Shown here in pieces: positions 15,005 to 28,900 of a DNA stretch of 64,000 bases. The translations under genes and the position numbers were made by a program. Where the stretch lies: the NCBI RefSeq assembly GCF_000524195.1, contig NW_020170418.1, positions 102,439 to 166,438 of the forward strand, written 5' to 3'. Within the stretch, counting starts at the first letter, position 1, and the number at the start of each line of letters is the position of its first letter. Source of the stretch: Echinococcus granulosus. Taxonomy: Eukaryota; Platyhelminthes; Cestoda; Cyclophyllidea; Taeniidae. Below the pieces are notes generated by a model. It worked only from the letters and a program-made list of their open reading frames with translations, ran no database searches and was not told where the DNA came from.

Positions 15005-15452
15005 AGGTGTGTGTGTGTATGTGCAAGCCTGCGTGTTCACCTATACGGGTAGGCACGTGTACGGACGAGACTACACTACGTTCTCGTTCTGCGAATACAA
15101 CGACAGTCGTTCTCCCGTGCGCCCGTCCCCGCTCCCTCTGTCTCCCTGTTTGTGTGTATGTGCGTGCATGCACGTGCGTGCCTAATTGAATTCTTTCCTC
15201 TTCCTCGTGCTTATTCCAGGGTGCGCACGTGAGCATACATGCCTAGGTGATACACCGCACGAGGGCATGCATTATTATCCCAGTACATTGGCAGGTGAGC
15301 TACTCCAACCGGCCAATAGAATGCTCGCGTGCACGCACGCACGCGCGTATACGAGTTCCCCTTCTGCCTCAGGTTGTGCACACATACGCGCACGCACAAG
15401 CCAACATTAGACACACAAATGGAGCTACGGCAATCCCTCCGCTGTCCCTGAT
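15005..15452 (+). promoter_or_regulatory. Probable promoter / 5' leader of the glutamate receptor gene
   Basis: This 450-base stretch is much richer in GC than its surroundings and contains four alternating purine-pyrimidine tracts (15,007-15,024, 15,150-15,181, 15,326-15,353, 15,375-15,398). Three CACGTG E-box palindromes lie at 15,054, 15,171 and 15,226. Pyrimidine-AG sequences ending at 15,219 and 15,372 could be 3' splice sites for a 5' UTR intron or for leader trans-splicing. The promoter role is inferred from position and composition only; no TATA box stands out. Confidence 0.4.
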
Positions 15453-16935
15453 ATGCTCTTCTTCCGCCACCCGGCCCTTCTTCTCTCCATCCTTCTCATC
15501 ATCGACCTTATACTTATTGTGTCGGGAATAAATGCGGGCAAAAAATTGGGAAAAGATAAGGAAAAGAAAAAGAAGTCCAAATCTCGTTTGGTCGCAACGG
15601 TGCCTGGTGACATAATTCTTGGCGGTCTTTTTCCCGTGCACAGTTCCGGTGCTGTGAAGTGCATGTCACTCAACCCGGAGCGTGGCATCCAACGATTGGA
15701 GGGGATGCTCTTCACTCTTGACGAAATTAACAACAACTCCGCCCTACTTCCGGGCTTGCGGTTGGGCGCCAATCTGCGAGATACTTGCTCGCTTGGCAAC
15801 CATGCGTTGGAACAGTCGCTTGACTTTGTAAAAACAACCGTGGATGACGTCATGAACGAACCGAAGGAGCAGGACAAGATGTGCGTGTGTCCCTGTGCTC
15901 CCGGCGGGGTGCCATATTGCCCCGGTGGAGGACAAGGAATGCCTGGCGCAGCCATGCCACATCCGACCTCGTGGAGTCAGGACATTGTTCGAGGTGTGGT
16001 GGGTGGGTCGTACACAACTGTGTCCATTCTCGTGGCCAACCTCTATCGACTCTTTAAGCTACCTCAAATCTCCTACGCCTCAACTAGTGCCGTACTTAGT
16101 GACAAGAGGACCTACCCATTGTTTGCACGCACCGTGCCCTCCGACGTGGAGCAGGCGCGTGTGATGGCAGCCCTCGTGGCAGCACATAACTGGACCTATG
16201 TGTCAACGGTACGAAGTGCTGGTGATTACGGTGACTCCGGAATGGATGCCTTTTGGAAGGAGGCGGACAAGCGGGACGTATGCATCGCCGCGAGGGAGGT
16301 TGTACGTGGCAGTTCCACGTCCAATGATCTTGACGAGGTGGTACGCGTGCTTCGTTACGGCTTCTCAAAAGCTCGTGTGGTTGTTCTCTTCACCAGGATG
16401 GACCACACAAAGTTGCTACTAGATGCTGTTAGGAGGGCAAATCACACCGATCACTTTGTTTTCATTGGCAGCGATGGCTGGGGTAGAGAAAATATACCGG
16501 TTTTGAATAACTCCCGCGTCGCCAATGGGGCACTTACAATCGAAATTCTTGCTACTGAGATTGATAAATTTTCTACTTATTATAAGAATCTGCGATGGGA
16601 TAATACACGGAACCCGTGGTTCACCAAGTTCTGGCAGTCGTTATTCGGTTGCACTTTCGACAATTCGAGTACTCAGAATGACGTCCCGCACTGCGAGGTG
16701 ACCAAAAACAAACGGCTTGGTGACAAGTTGCCTGAGCCTTTTAAGCAGGAGGCAAAGATCCAGTTTGTCTATGACGCCGTCTACGCCCTTGCGCACGGGC
16801 TACACAACCTTCAGCAGAAACTCTGTCCCTTCGACCCAGACCCTGCAAAGTGGGACAAAAATGAGTGCATACGAAAGCTTCTGGCCTACCCTGGGGATAA
16901 GTTCTACAAAATTATTATCTCAACGACCTTCAAAG
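15453..16935 (+). CDS. GRM: mGluR exon 1: signal peptide and most of the ligand-binding domain
   Basis: Codes for residues 1-494 plus one base of codon 495. The start at 15,453 is the first ATG of the frame and is followed by a hydrophobic leader. The donor is AAAG|GTATCT at 16,936. A Cys/Gly/Pro-rich insert (residues about 143-170, CVCPC at 144-148) lies where vertebrate receptors have the flexible loop that carries the intersubunit disulfide. Confidence 0.93.
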
Positions 16936-19900
16936 GTATCTTTCGTGCTTATCATATTTAGTTCGAAAACCGAGTTGTCACCCACAAAGACATTTTTGGT
17001 GCTTACTTCACATTACCATGTCCACTCAGACATTTAGCGGTTTGATCACAAAAGTTTCAACAAATGTAGCGGTTGCGTAAGTGAAACATCGTTTTAATAT
17101 TTGGCCGAACTATGAGTAAAACTGTTAATATTGTTAGGAGGACATCAGACCACTTAAATTTCTAAAATAATTGTTTAGTCGCGCATCGTCATTCCCGCGA
17201 TCCCCAAGGAAGCACAAATAGGCTTTTTAATTCCAACAATTCATAAAAACTTAAATGCTGCCGGCCAAATTACTATTTGATTTCATGAAAAAAGTAGATA
17301 ACTCATAAATAGTACGATAGTGTTGACTTACTCCCACGTCTATTTTATGGTAATCCAGCTTTCTTCCTCGTAACAAGTCAAACACTGCCCACTAGGCTGT
17401 TTTCCAATGGCCTTGATCGCTACATGACAGTAGAAAACCTCATGGGCAAGCCTAAGCTTATGTGGGAGGTAATATGAATGGGTTAAAGTGCCGCATTTCA
17501 CAGATAGCTCAATTGACACCCTTAAAAAGTCGGGCGCTCCATTTGTCATCGTTGAAATGAATAACTAATGCCTTCTATTTTCGGAAGATTTGTGAATGGT
17601 AGGAGGGCCTTAAATATGCTCCCTTTTATGTTATAGATAACGCACAAAACGAGTCACATGATTTGCTTGCCTTCGACGATGATTGGTGTTGTTCAGTGCC
17701 ATAATGGGCGAATAATTTCAGCATTAATGTAATTTATGAATCAAGGATTACTTAAGTCGGTTTACTACCAACTTCTTAGTGAAAAATGATACTCGAGCAT
17801 GTTTCTAGGTGTGAAAAAAAGGGAAGAACGGAGAACTCTAATCGGTGGCAAAAACATGGATAGAGAAGTCTATTAACCTTTGTCATGCCTGGATATATTT
17901 TGACAGAGATGTATTGTATACTTACTAGCATTCAGTTATCTAATGAAAAAAGACCTGTGCAGGGCTATTTAGTCTATAATAATGTGTAGTTCTAGTGAAA
18001 GATATCATTTGTAGCTGGAAAAAGTCAGCTTCCACAAACTGATGGTGACCAAAAGAGGTGGGCGATCATCCGTTGAACGGCATGCAGAACAATAAACGAT
18101 GTAATCACAATGTACTCAACTGCAATTGGTTACCATGACAATTGACAATCGGAACACTCATCTTGGCGCCTACAGGCATTTAAACTGATTTATAAAAGCC
18201 GAATTCTAACTGCTTAAGAGAATATTGTCTAGGCAGGTGCCAAGACTAACTTATTTTTGGCTCTATTTGGTTTACCAGTGTCACGAAACCGCTTGTCATT
18301 TAAATGAACAACTGCTAAATATAAGGAAATATTTTGGTGAAGATAAATTGGGGGTAGATATGATTAGTCCAATGCCATAATCAATGTCTAAGTGTTCAGA
18401 TGTTGCAAAAGAAAAAGAACAGAAAAAGTTGCAGACAATGACACCAGTTTCGTTAAAGTCGTAATTGATGCCAAGAATGAGATGCATTCCTTCATCGTCG
18501 GCAAAGCTGATTGCGTGTATGTTGTGACGACGTGCCACTGAAATAAATGGACGAGCATCTGCCAGCACTTAAGACGGCTTTCGAGGACTATATTGGAGGA
18601 ATCGCATCTCATCCAAGTGTCCTTCATTTGACACCCAAGCAATGGGCTGACTGCAACATTCGGTAATTCACTGGTCAATGCCTCAGCGCTTGCGTATTCA
18701 GCTCCCTCAAAATGAGTGCCATTTCGCCGTTGCGTCATATAATCTACAGTTCATTGGGCTCCCCATCAATTCTAATCCACTTTTGTAGCACGATCTAAAA
18801 AAGAAAGAAGTTTGATTGCTCGGTGGTGAAATGTTAACTGAATGTGTGTGTGTGTGTGTGTGTGCTAGAAGAATTTAAGCTGCAACAAAGTTCTACGCGA
18901 ATCAAGGCAAATAGTACTTACTTAAAATATGAAGTCCTAAGACCCTTCTTATCGCACAATATGCCCATGAAGAGCAAACAAAACAGTCTTATGCAAAAAA
19001 GGTAATATTTTGTTACTTATTTATCGGGTTTTTGCATGCAAAACTATTCATAGTCCTCGTTGTCACCGTTTGCGCGAGTCTTGAGGATTGTAATCGCTCA
19101 AACCCTCCTCCAAGACTGTCCTTTCCTTAAATAAATTATGATATTGAGGGGAAAATCCGGTTTCTAACAGCCCATAATTTTCCAAATCCCGACTGTTTCG
19201 CAAAATACTTAATATTATTAGCTTTTAAAACAGCTACAGTTCAAAATTAGTGCTACTTGCTAACATCTAGCTTAAGACTAAGAATCGTCTGGTGTAGCAT
19301 TAAAATGTATGACAAGTTTAAATTAATTTCTGCTGCAAAATTGCCCGGCGAGAGAATGAATTTTCAATTTCAGATTAAAAAAGTAGAGACAATAAATGAC
19401 TCCAGAAGCGCGTGTGTAAATATGACTGCATTGCACCTACCAGAAAGTACCGACCCGGGACCCTTTGGGAAGTCGTCACGGTCTAAATGTAATTCCCCTT
19501 ACTCAAGTGACTAATGGCACACGAAGATCTGCAAAGATTTATTGTATAATTCCGTTTTTCGTAGAGTCATTCACCTACAATTAGGGAGCTTTGAAAATTA
19601 TTTGTACACTTTTACCAATCGCAATAAAACTACCATATTTTAAGCTTATCATACTGAGTTGGTAAAGGGTAGACGTACGTAAATCATCAACCTTACTTCA
19701 ATATCATTTATGTAATTTTTGGTGCATAGAAAGCACTTCAACCTACATCCCAATGAGCTACATGATGAAAGAACTAGCCAATACGCCTTGGTCAAGCATT
19801 TCTCTTCTTTTATTGATACATTACTTACCTAACGAAGTTGCTATTATTATTTTATCGTTTTCATTTTACCACTCCCAAAGCTCCAAAAACTTGCCAGAAA

Positions 19901-22900
19901 GGAGGTGTGATAAAGCCAGTGTGCGGTGTGGATTTTCGCTATATTCTACTCTTAAAATCCGCCTGGTTTGCTTTTATTCCACCATCAAGGATAAAATTAA
20001 TGAGATCTAGACTGCATCTAGGCACGCATCAATTTAGTACAGGACCAAATTTGTTCCGCATGTAGGCAGTAAATGAAATTATTCACGTAGCCACTGATTA
20101 TGCATTATCAGGCTACTTATCGTCTCATAGCCTAACACAGTGCAACACTGCATCTTCGTACGCAAACATGTAAAAATGGCGGTGAAAGCGCGGTAGGAAT
20201 GAAAGTTACTTATAAATTATAGATGGTTCGAAAACTAAATTAACTTATTTGCTGGTGATTAAAGAAAGCACAAAGAAGTCCATTGGGCAATTTTAAAAGC
20301 CGTAAATCAGGCTTTCAGATCAACTTTGCTCTTGATATGGGAATTTCTAATTCGTAGGATGCAATTTGAGGATGAATTTCCTCGATGTTGCGATCATACA
20401 TAATTTGAGTCTAATCGTTTGTTGATTGAAAATCGCACTGTCATGCTATATTGCAAATTCAGTTGACTTAGAAGTTGTGGTTGAAGTTAAAAAGACAATG
20501 GGGTTTTGAGAGTAGATGTGGAGGCGGCTGTTCTTGAAAGACTGTGAGCAAATACCTCGATGGTCCCAGGTGGTCACTTTAGAAAAGAAAAGCCGAGATT
20601 CGAAAGGGAGGAAAATTAACTTTTTTGGAGTGGCTTGTTTTTCGGTTCTAGATTACCAACCATTCTTACTCGAATTATGGGACTCAACTTGACAATTGCT
20701 TTCAACAAAAGATTCCTTCTTGCTCGATTCTATTTTTAGTATCCGTTTCATTTCTCGCAAATACATACAAAAAGAAGCCACTTCTTCCACCAAATTGAGA
20801 TTTAATGCAAATATCATCTTCTTCCGTTGGTTTGCAAAAAAATGACAAGCCGTAAAACTTTGTAAATAATCTGCAATTTGAAAATGAGTTCTAAATAAGT
20901 TCAAACGAATTTCTCCATAATAAGATTTGTAGATGCTCAATTATTTTATTCTGTAGGGAGTAAATATTGCCGTCATTTTCAAACACTATAATTAAAGGGT
21001 AAGTCTTATAGTCAAGTAAAAAATAAACTAAACAGAAGTAAAAGTGCGCTAAGCGTTTCTGTCGATACTGTAAATTTTGCTTCCTCGATGTTTTTGCTCC
21101 AAATTAAGGTAGCAATCTGCAAAATATCTCACAAACTTCAATACACAAGCATTTATTTTCTTACCCATTTGCTACAACATTATTTCGGAAATATTTCAGT
21201 TGGGAGTGTTGTTCCTTATGTGGAGTTTATTTTAGTCTTTTTTTCCTATTGACAACTTCCCATGCGATTCTGACGTAATGTAAGATAACTTCAAACTTAT
21301 GCTCCATGGAATTTGGAAATGTTTTTTTCCGCGTTAGATAACTATAACAACCTGGTTGCCTTCGACGAGAACGGCGACGGTGTCGGCCAATACCTGATCT
21401 ACAATTATGCTCGCGACCTCTACTCCGGCGAGTACCAGTACCGATTGGTGGGAGACTACAAGAACTCAAAGCTCTCCATGCGCTACCGTCCGATTTGGCC
21501 CGGAGGCCAGTCTAAACTTGTGCCCTCCAGCCAGTGCTCCGAAGAATGCCCGTAAGTCGCTCCGCCGTTTGTGACCTTTGATTAAGAAATACGCCCCGAA
21601 AACAGAGCGAATCAATTTCATTGAGCAGTTTTACGATGAAATAATTTTAAAGTACAGCAAAGTAGTTGCAGAGTTGTGTCATATAGTTGAATGTAGAGTA
21701 GAATGTTGAGGAACGGGGTAAAATGCTTAACCCAATGCTAATTTTACGACCAGCTTCAGCCATACCTTTAAAATGTAATTCATTGAGCTGCTAATGCTTC
21801 CTTAGTCTTTTGCGTGTAATTTGTTTGAAGAAACTTGCCAATGAACTGCATCGAAAAACAGCTTTCTATTTTATTACCCGCTACTTGCCAATTTTGTGCA
21901 TTATACCCAGCAAGAGTGCTAAACCATACTAACTATTATTAATCATATTCTGTTATGGAATTTTCTTTGTAAACTGCAAAATAAAATTTAACGTGCGCAT
22001 TTGATCCCTAGATTTTAAAGACATTTGTTATTTTAAGGCTACTTTGATATTAGCAAAGGTCATTGAGAATTACACAAATGACTAGCATACGCATTCCTTA
22101 CAAAGACATTTACAGTGTTTTAGAAAGATATTTAAAAATCGCATTCCACTTTACTAAAATTCACAAATCAAAGTCAAAAATATGTCAGAAAGCCGCAGTA
22201 AAATGGTATAGTTCATTAGTTTGCTTTTCTAGCCAAATGATCATGGAGGCAAATTGAAGGAACCCCAAAACCAACAGTCGGAATCTACGACAAATAAATC
22301 GCAAGAGCAATTCAGTCTATTTCTACCAGCCTATGTCCGTTGTACCGTATATGAAGACCACCGGAGAATTAATTTATTTCGATTGGAAAATTTTTAGATG
22401 TTGTAAAGCCACGTCTAAAATTTTTATGAAGGCATTCGCAATCAAATATTCATTATATTTTTATGATCTCACCGTAGCTTTGAAATCTCCTAGTAAAGTG
22501 TTCAGACGCCAATTCATGTTTTTTTGCCAACATTTTAAAGTGTTTAGTAGAAATTCCTGATTCCATTTCTGATGATCCGTTCAACCTTAAGGACTCGGTA
22601 GATTCATCAAACTGCTTACGCATGATTTATTGTAGAGGCTCGCCTTCTGTACCTTGAAATAAATTGTCTAGTCATTGCTCTCAAGGTCAATTGGAATGGA
22701 CAGGGCTCAGCCGCTGCTACGCTCTGTAAAGCATGCAGATACTGACCGAGGAATCAGCATCGCTGCCGTTCCTAAAATGCCAACAATTATCCCACCCAAA
22801 CCTCTTTACGCAAAACCAGTCATACGCGACAAAAGTAGTCGTTTCATTCATTATATGGGACACATAAATGATGAGGTTATGATCCGAACGCCTTATAAAT

Positions 22901-25900
22901 TCATACGAAGTGCGGTTTTATGCGTGATACGGAGGAACGGTGAACTTTAGTGGTTTAACTGAAAGTGCTGTCTTTGAGAACCGATGAAAATTAATTTTCC
23001 ATCGAGATAATTCAGTTAGGCTGTTTACCGACGCTCTACCTAACTTTTCTCCAAAAAAAGCCTATTAGTGCTAAGCTCTTGAATTGTAACTGAATGCTGC
23101 AGCTAACTGCTGACGTAGGCCGCTCCCACGACCTGACAGCATAGACGCAAAAGTGTCCACCGTTGCTCAAGTAATTATTAAGTGCATTGAACTCAAGGGG
23201 GGTCAATAGGTCTTCTTCATCCCGGTACTGACAGCCAATAAATGTATTGTAATAAGTATTACAACTTCCGCTATCGGTTAGAACAAACTGTTCTAATTTA
23301 GCATTGGAAAAGGTTTACCTAGTTCTTCAAATTTATTTTCAAAATTAGCCTACGTGATGACAGACTGATTGAAGAGCAAGCGGAGTATTTATTTGTACGT
23401 CTTTAAATAAATTGCTCTTAGGACATGCTTCAAAGACCTTTTCGTGGAACCTCGTCAGGGCAAAGTGTGCGGAGATGACAGATGCTATTAGCACCACCAT
23501 GTGCAAGTATAGGTAAGGGGAGGCACGTGCGATGCTTCTGGCCCAATCCATAGAAGGGTCCTCTTAACGCCTCCTAAGCTGATGGTAGTCTTACCGATCA
23601 CAACATGTTCTGAAAATAGCGGCGGTTTTAGCCCTTTAGACGAGAATGAAGGGACTTACAGAAACGGTTCATTGACGCACCTTGGATACATTTAAAATAG
23701 TATTTTTATAGCGATTTGTTTCATGCAAAAGCACTCGGTCAGGTCTAGCTATAATGACTGTTCTTCTCCAAAATAATGGAAACGTTTTTATAAGTGGTGT
23801 AGATGAAAACGAAGCTTAATGTTGTTGACAAAACACTAGAAGTTTGATATTGAGCTTGACGTACCATTTCCTATTCGGGACTTTGTACTAATTGAGAAGA
23901 CCGTATCAAAAGTTCTTGTGAATAAACTATCAGAATTCATTTATAACCTTGATGAATGCTGGTAATTCAAGGTACTGCATTAACGAGGTGCCACTGGGCG
24001 ATTGTGCTTCACTGCTGCGTTTGTAAATCCGACAGCCGAAGCAATAGCACCTACTTTAGTTCGTAAGATTACTTCCTCCGATTGCGTCCACAATGAACGT
24101 CAACGATGCATCACTGACATTTGTCAGGAAGTCATATATGCATATATATAGTAAATGGACCACTCTTTAAATATCTTACTTATGGTTACCATGTTAGATC
24201 TCAAAGACTGCTCTCACTGCCTGGGGGCAAACTAATTACTGTGTAGTTTGGTGGACTGCGATCCTGTCTGTTTACGCTAACTGCGGTAATTTCACATGTT
24301 TTTTGTCTGTACCAAGGGTCAGTCAGTGTTATGGATTCGTCACCTTAAAGATAATTTAAGAGCGGTACACATAACGTCCAATTCAGGAGGTTCGATATGA
24401 ATAGTCCACCCGTTAAAGCGCAGCTGGGCGCTTACTGTATCATAAAGTTCAGCGTCTACTTTGACCGCTCACTTGCTGTCCTAAATAGCACAAAATTGAA
24501 TGCTATGAAAGTATCCATAAAGCATATCTTTTAAGTAAGTACCTCTGGTTTATTGGCTGTTAATTCGGCATGTATACTGCTTCGCATACTTTGATTATGA
24601 CAACTCAATTCTACACAATGGTAGCTAGTGAGTAATGCGGGCGAGAGTCTCTGTCAAATACAAGACTTCTTAAAGCCTTATTCGAGAATCAAATTGTGAT
24701 TAAAAGGTTCAATAATCGTCATTCTCGAATAGGAAGACTGGTAATCTTTTAGCGAATTGAGGAGTGACCGCACCTTAGCTATATATCTCGCATGCATTTA
24801 TCTCCACGTTTATTTACATCTCTTACAGGCAATTTTGGATTCATTAGTTATTTATAGGAGTAATCATATGGGATATTTCTTTTTTGTATTTATGTGCAGG
24901 AACTTTGGTTTATTAGCTCTTATTGTTAACAACGAAAACATTTGCATGAAGGAGCAAAGTCACGTTACTTTTATCTCCAATGTAACCCCTATTAGAGAGG
25001 GCATGAATAGCATACATGGGCGGCCATTACCTCGTCGAAGGAATCACCTCACTTCCCGCTGTACATTTGACATCATTTACACTATGCTATGTACAGCCTT
25101 GGAAGATCTTATCGGAAGGCAGAAATTTCAAGGATGGACAGGTAAAGTTAAATGCAGTACACATTAATCCTCACCTTAATAGTGGGCAGATGATTTCAAA
25201 TGTCAGCATTCTTGTGAATTATTTGTCCAACATTGGCTCCTCAAAGGCACACAACAATTGCAAAGATACAAAATTTGAAAGTTTTGTAAATTTATAATTT
25301 GTGCAGTTTTATCTCATCAGGATACACTAGAATTTCTAAAGCTTTAGCAACTAGCTTTGCCAGCCCCTTTGTCCTCTGTTTTCTACAACCAAATTTTAAT
25401 TTAGTGGAAGTTCTCGTCACCGGTGATGCAGTTTTCATGCTTAACACACCCGATGTTTCCTGAATTCTGAAGACAAAATCTGATGCAAGTAGTAAACCGG
25501 AGATTTCTTTTGCAGGCTCTAGAGTTATTTAATTTAGAATTGGTTGCTTTTAAATGCTTTTTTATTTGGAAGTGGCTCACTGTAAAATTTCCGCAAGTGT
25601 CAATTTAGTGACAAATCTAATGGCACTAGGAATGACCACTGCTAATTGCTGCTAAAGTCACTCATCTAATTACCTTAGACAATTTGTTTTAACAAAGCGT
25701 AAAAGATTAACAGAAGGGTAAGGTAAATGTGATCGAACATATTAAATGGTTGTTCACGTCATTTCTTGATTCCACACTCCACTTTTATATCTCCAACTTG
25801 CTACTTTTGTAAGGACAACTAATCGTCCAAAGGCCATCTCCTGGCTTACGCGGGTCCCTTACCTGAAGGCAGGCCCAGTCATGCCAGTGTCCCATTGATT

Positions 25901-28900
25901 TTCAGCTGACAGATCGGGAATACCCAGTAGGAGGCGAAGGCATAAAAATGAAAACTTTCAGTTTTATCACCGTCATTTGAGATTATTTACTATGTTATCG
26001 GACATTAAGTGAAAGACAGCTGTCAAATATACTAACAATTTACAACTGCTGAGGTAAACAGGAAGCAAGAATTACTAGTAAGTACATTTCGCCAAACTTT
26101 AGTACTTTATTTTTCACAAATACGTTCGTTCTATTTTCCTCTCAGAAAAATTTGTGTTTTTGCAGGGTTTATTGTTAGTGATAGGCACAGAATTACTTTA
26201 TGGTCAACTCTTCTTATCTCTGATTTCTCCAAACAAATCATGCCTTTAGGACATTGCCTAGGCTTAACTCGGACGGTCCTTGGAATTTATATGAGCTTGC
26301 CAAAAAGTTACCAAGAATTTATTGCCTCTCCCTCATTTTGTGTGTTATTCCACACCTAAAGTAGCATATTAATGGTCACGGTTACACTTGGGTAGGTAAA
26401 ATCACTGAAACAGTAAGTTCAGTTGAACTGTTGGGTTCACTTTGTAAGTCCTACTCAAGTGATTAACTTAGTTAGGGCCTAGAGGAACTCCGTTGCACAT
26501 ATTTTGTAATGCATTCAAAGCGGTCTCCATCCCCCACTATGGAACAAAAGGTGAAGCAGCACAATTTAAAAGTATCCAAAATCCTCTCCGGCAAGATGCT
26601 AAACTATTATGATAAAACTATAAATAGCACTGTTGTTCGTTAAGAAATCATTGGTGCATGTAGAGGCAAATTCGGAATGGTTTTTATCAAATTACTGTAG
26701 CTAAATTACCTCTTTTAACAGTGCATCGAAAATCGCATTTAAGTCCCCTCGCGAAAATCCATTTAACTTTGACAATTCAATTGCTTTTTCATAACTATTG
26801 TGCCGTCTTAAATGGTCTGCTACCACAACTTTGAAGATTTCAGTACCTTCAACAAGTGTGGCATCGGTGAGAACAACACGATAGCTACCCTCGTAGTGGC
26901 CACGCACATTTCTGTCAGAATACTAACCATATCTCAAATATTTTCCAATCATTCACTCAAGATGCCTCAGTGCTAAGATCGAGCAGCACGCATAACAACT
27001 TTGCATCTTACCTTCTTCGTGAAGAATACCTTAAATTATTTTTATTTATTCGGGAAAGCATTCTTACAGCACTAATTTAATGCATTAGAAAAGCATTATT
27101 CTACAAAAAAGCATAAGTGCAAAAAAGAACGAGACCTTACCTCTACAATCTTAGCTATGTTTACTAACCTCCTGAAAACAGATGCATCAAATGATAAAAG
27201 GCTCCCGCCAAAGGGTCGTTTTGCCTCCTCCAGCTACCTATACAGCTATTCTTAAACCACTATTTAATTGTCACGTACTTTGCCTCAAATAATTAGAGGG
27301 GCTTGGAGGTTATTTAAGAAGAAAGGCACGTAACTATTTACAAACGAATGCGAAGTTCACGATCTAGATAATGAGATGTCATAAAATAGAAGAACCCTTA
27401 ATCTGCTTCCAATCTAGTTTTGCTCCGGTCGACTTTCTTCGCCCTCATAGTCTGCCAGTTTGTTTTAAAACCATTTTACGCAGTATCCACACACTTGGAG
27501 TTTGCGAGGCACCAGCATGTAATGATATGGCATCGCTGAATTAAAATAATGGCATGCAATGTAATTGTTGTTAGCAATTTTTTAGATTATTTGTTCCATT
27601 CACTCAAAAATATTGATATATTTCTAAAAGGGTTGGTTTTTAATGCTAGTTTTTGATTGCATGAATACACCTCCATGTTAGGCGGGGAGGTCAGCCACAC
27701 TAACTGTTGTATCGTCTAACTAAACTCCCAAGCACAGGATTACCATAAAATGAATCATTTTTCTTGTGCTAACTCCGCAAAGCCCATTTTAAACTAGTAA
27801 TACTTTTTGTTGCTGGTGCTGCTGCTTCCGCTAAATGCCCACAATTTCTTTAAGTTTCATTGTTGTTTTGCCACGATCACTCAAGCGTTGAGATGGAAAA
27901 TGGGCAAATGGCGGTCAAAAAAGAAAGCCATAAGTTAAGTTCACGATTGCATGATCTAAGTCTGAAACTTCTTGTAAGTAGTTTTTTTCGTCAGTTTAAT
28001 TGATTAACACTTTTTTCCCTAGAAATTTCGGTAATTAACTAATCACAGGTTAAGCATTAGTAAGAAAAGTGGGAGTGTTACAGCTCGTATGAATTCTATC
28101 TCGACTTATAGTAAAACATCAGCTAAGTTATCCTTAATTGGATGTTTGTCTTAGGCAAACAATGTATTCTTCAATACAAACTGATGAATGCGTTGGTTTC
28201 TGTTTATCCTAGTTTGAGATAAAAGTAACCATTTGCTGCATACTTCTGTAACTCATAATATGAATTTACATCCAAAAGCGATTTAAGCTGCGTCTACTAT
28301 TTGACAGTTAGATGGAAAACGTACGTTTGTACTACCCAATGATTCTTCGAGTTAGGCATGCCAAAAGCTTTGTTTGAAAATGTCTTAGATGCTAAAAACA
28401 AGCGCTTTCGCGTTTACGAAATGGACAGCTATATTTAATACAACAGCTCAACAAATTATCACAGTGTCCTAGCCCTTGTCAATATATGTCACTTAATGTT
28501 AGGCTGTGAATAAAATTATTCCTATCTCACTTGCGTAAAAACCGAGTATAGGAGTGCAAAAGTCAACTTGAGGTATTACCAGAAATCTGTTGATTTAGTG
28601 GGTATGCGACACCTCATAACTTTCTGCAGTACGAGGGATTCGACCATGCCAAAGAAGATTTTTTAAAAGGGAAAATATATGTTAATTAGTATTTGATTCC
28701 ACAAAATCCTATTATTTTAACTGTCAGATATTTAATAGCTATCTGATATGCTCAATTAGCATAAGTGGAATAAATCTGAAGACAAAAAGTTGTCATCATG
28801 TCAAGTGATGCATTAATTTTATAGGCATAATCAATCCAATTATCCCTTTCTGAAACCCGAGTTCAAAAGGTCCGCATTGTCAACCAAAATAATGGTAGTG

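Larger units (their letters stand above)
16936..21337 (+). other. mGluR intron 1 (4.4 kb)
   Basis: A phase 1 GT-AG intron. It holds a (TG)11 microsatellite and an overlapping pair of minus-strand open frames near 18,300-18,740. Nothing else in it is supportable as coding. Confidence 0.85.

Noticed and set aside
15425..15955. 176-codon minus-strand open frame over mGluR exon 1
   Set aside because: It is the antisense of the GC-rich receptor exon and has no family features; the + strand frame explains the sequence.
24757..25167. 136-codon + strand open frame in mGluR intron 2
   Set aside because: Overlaps another + frame, has no recognisable domain and no matching splice context; most likely chance.
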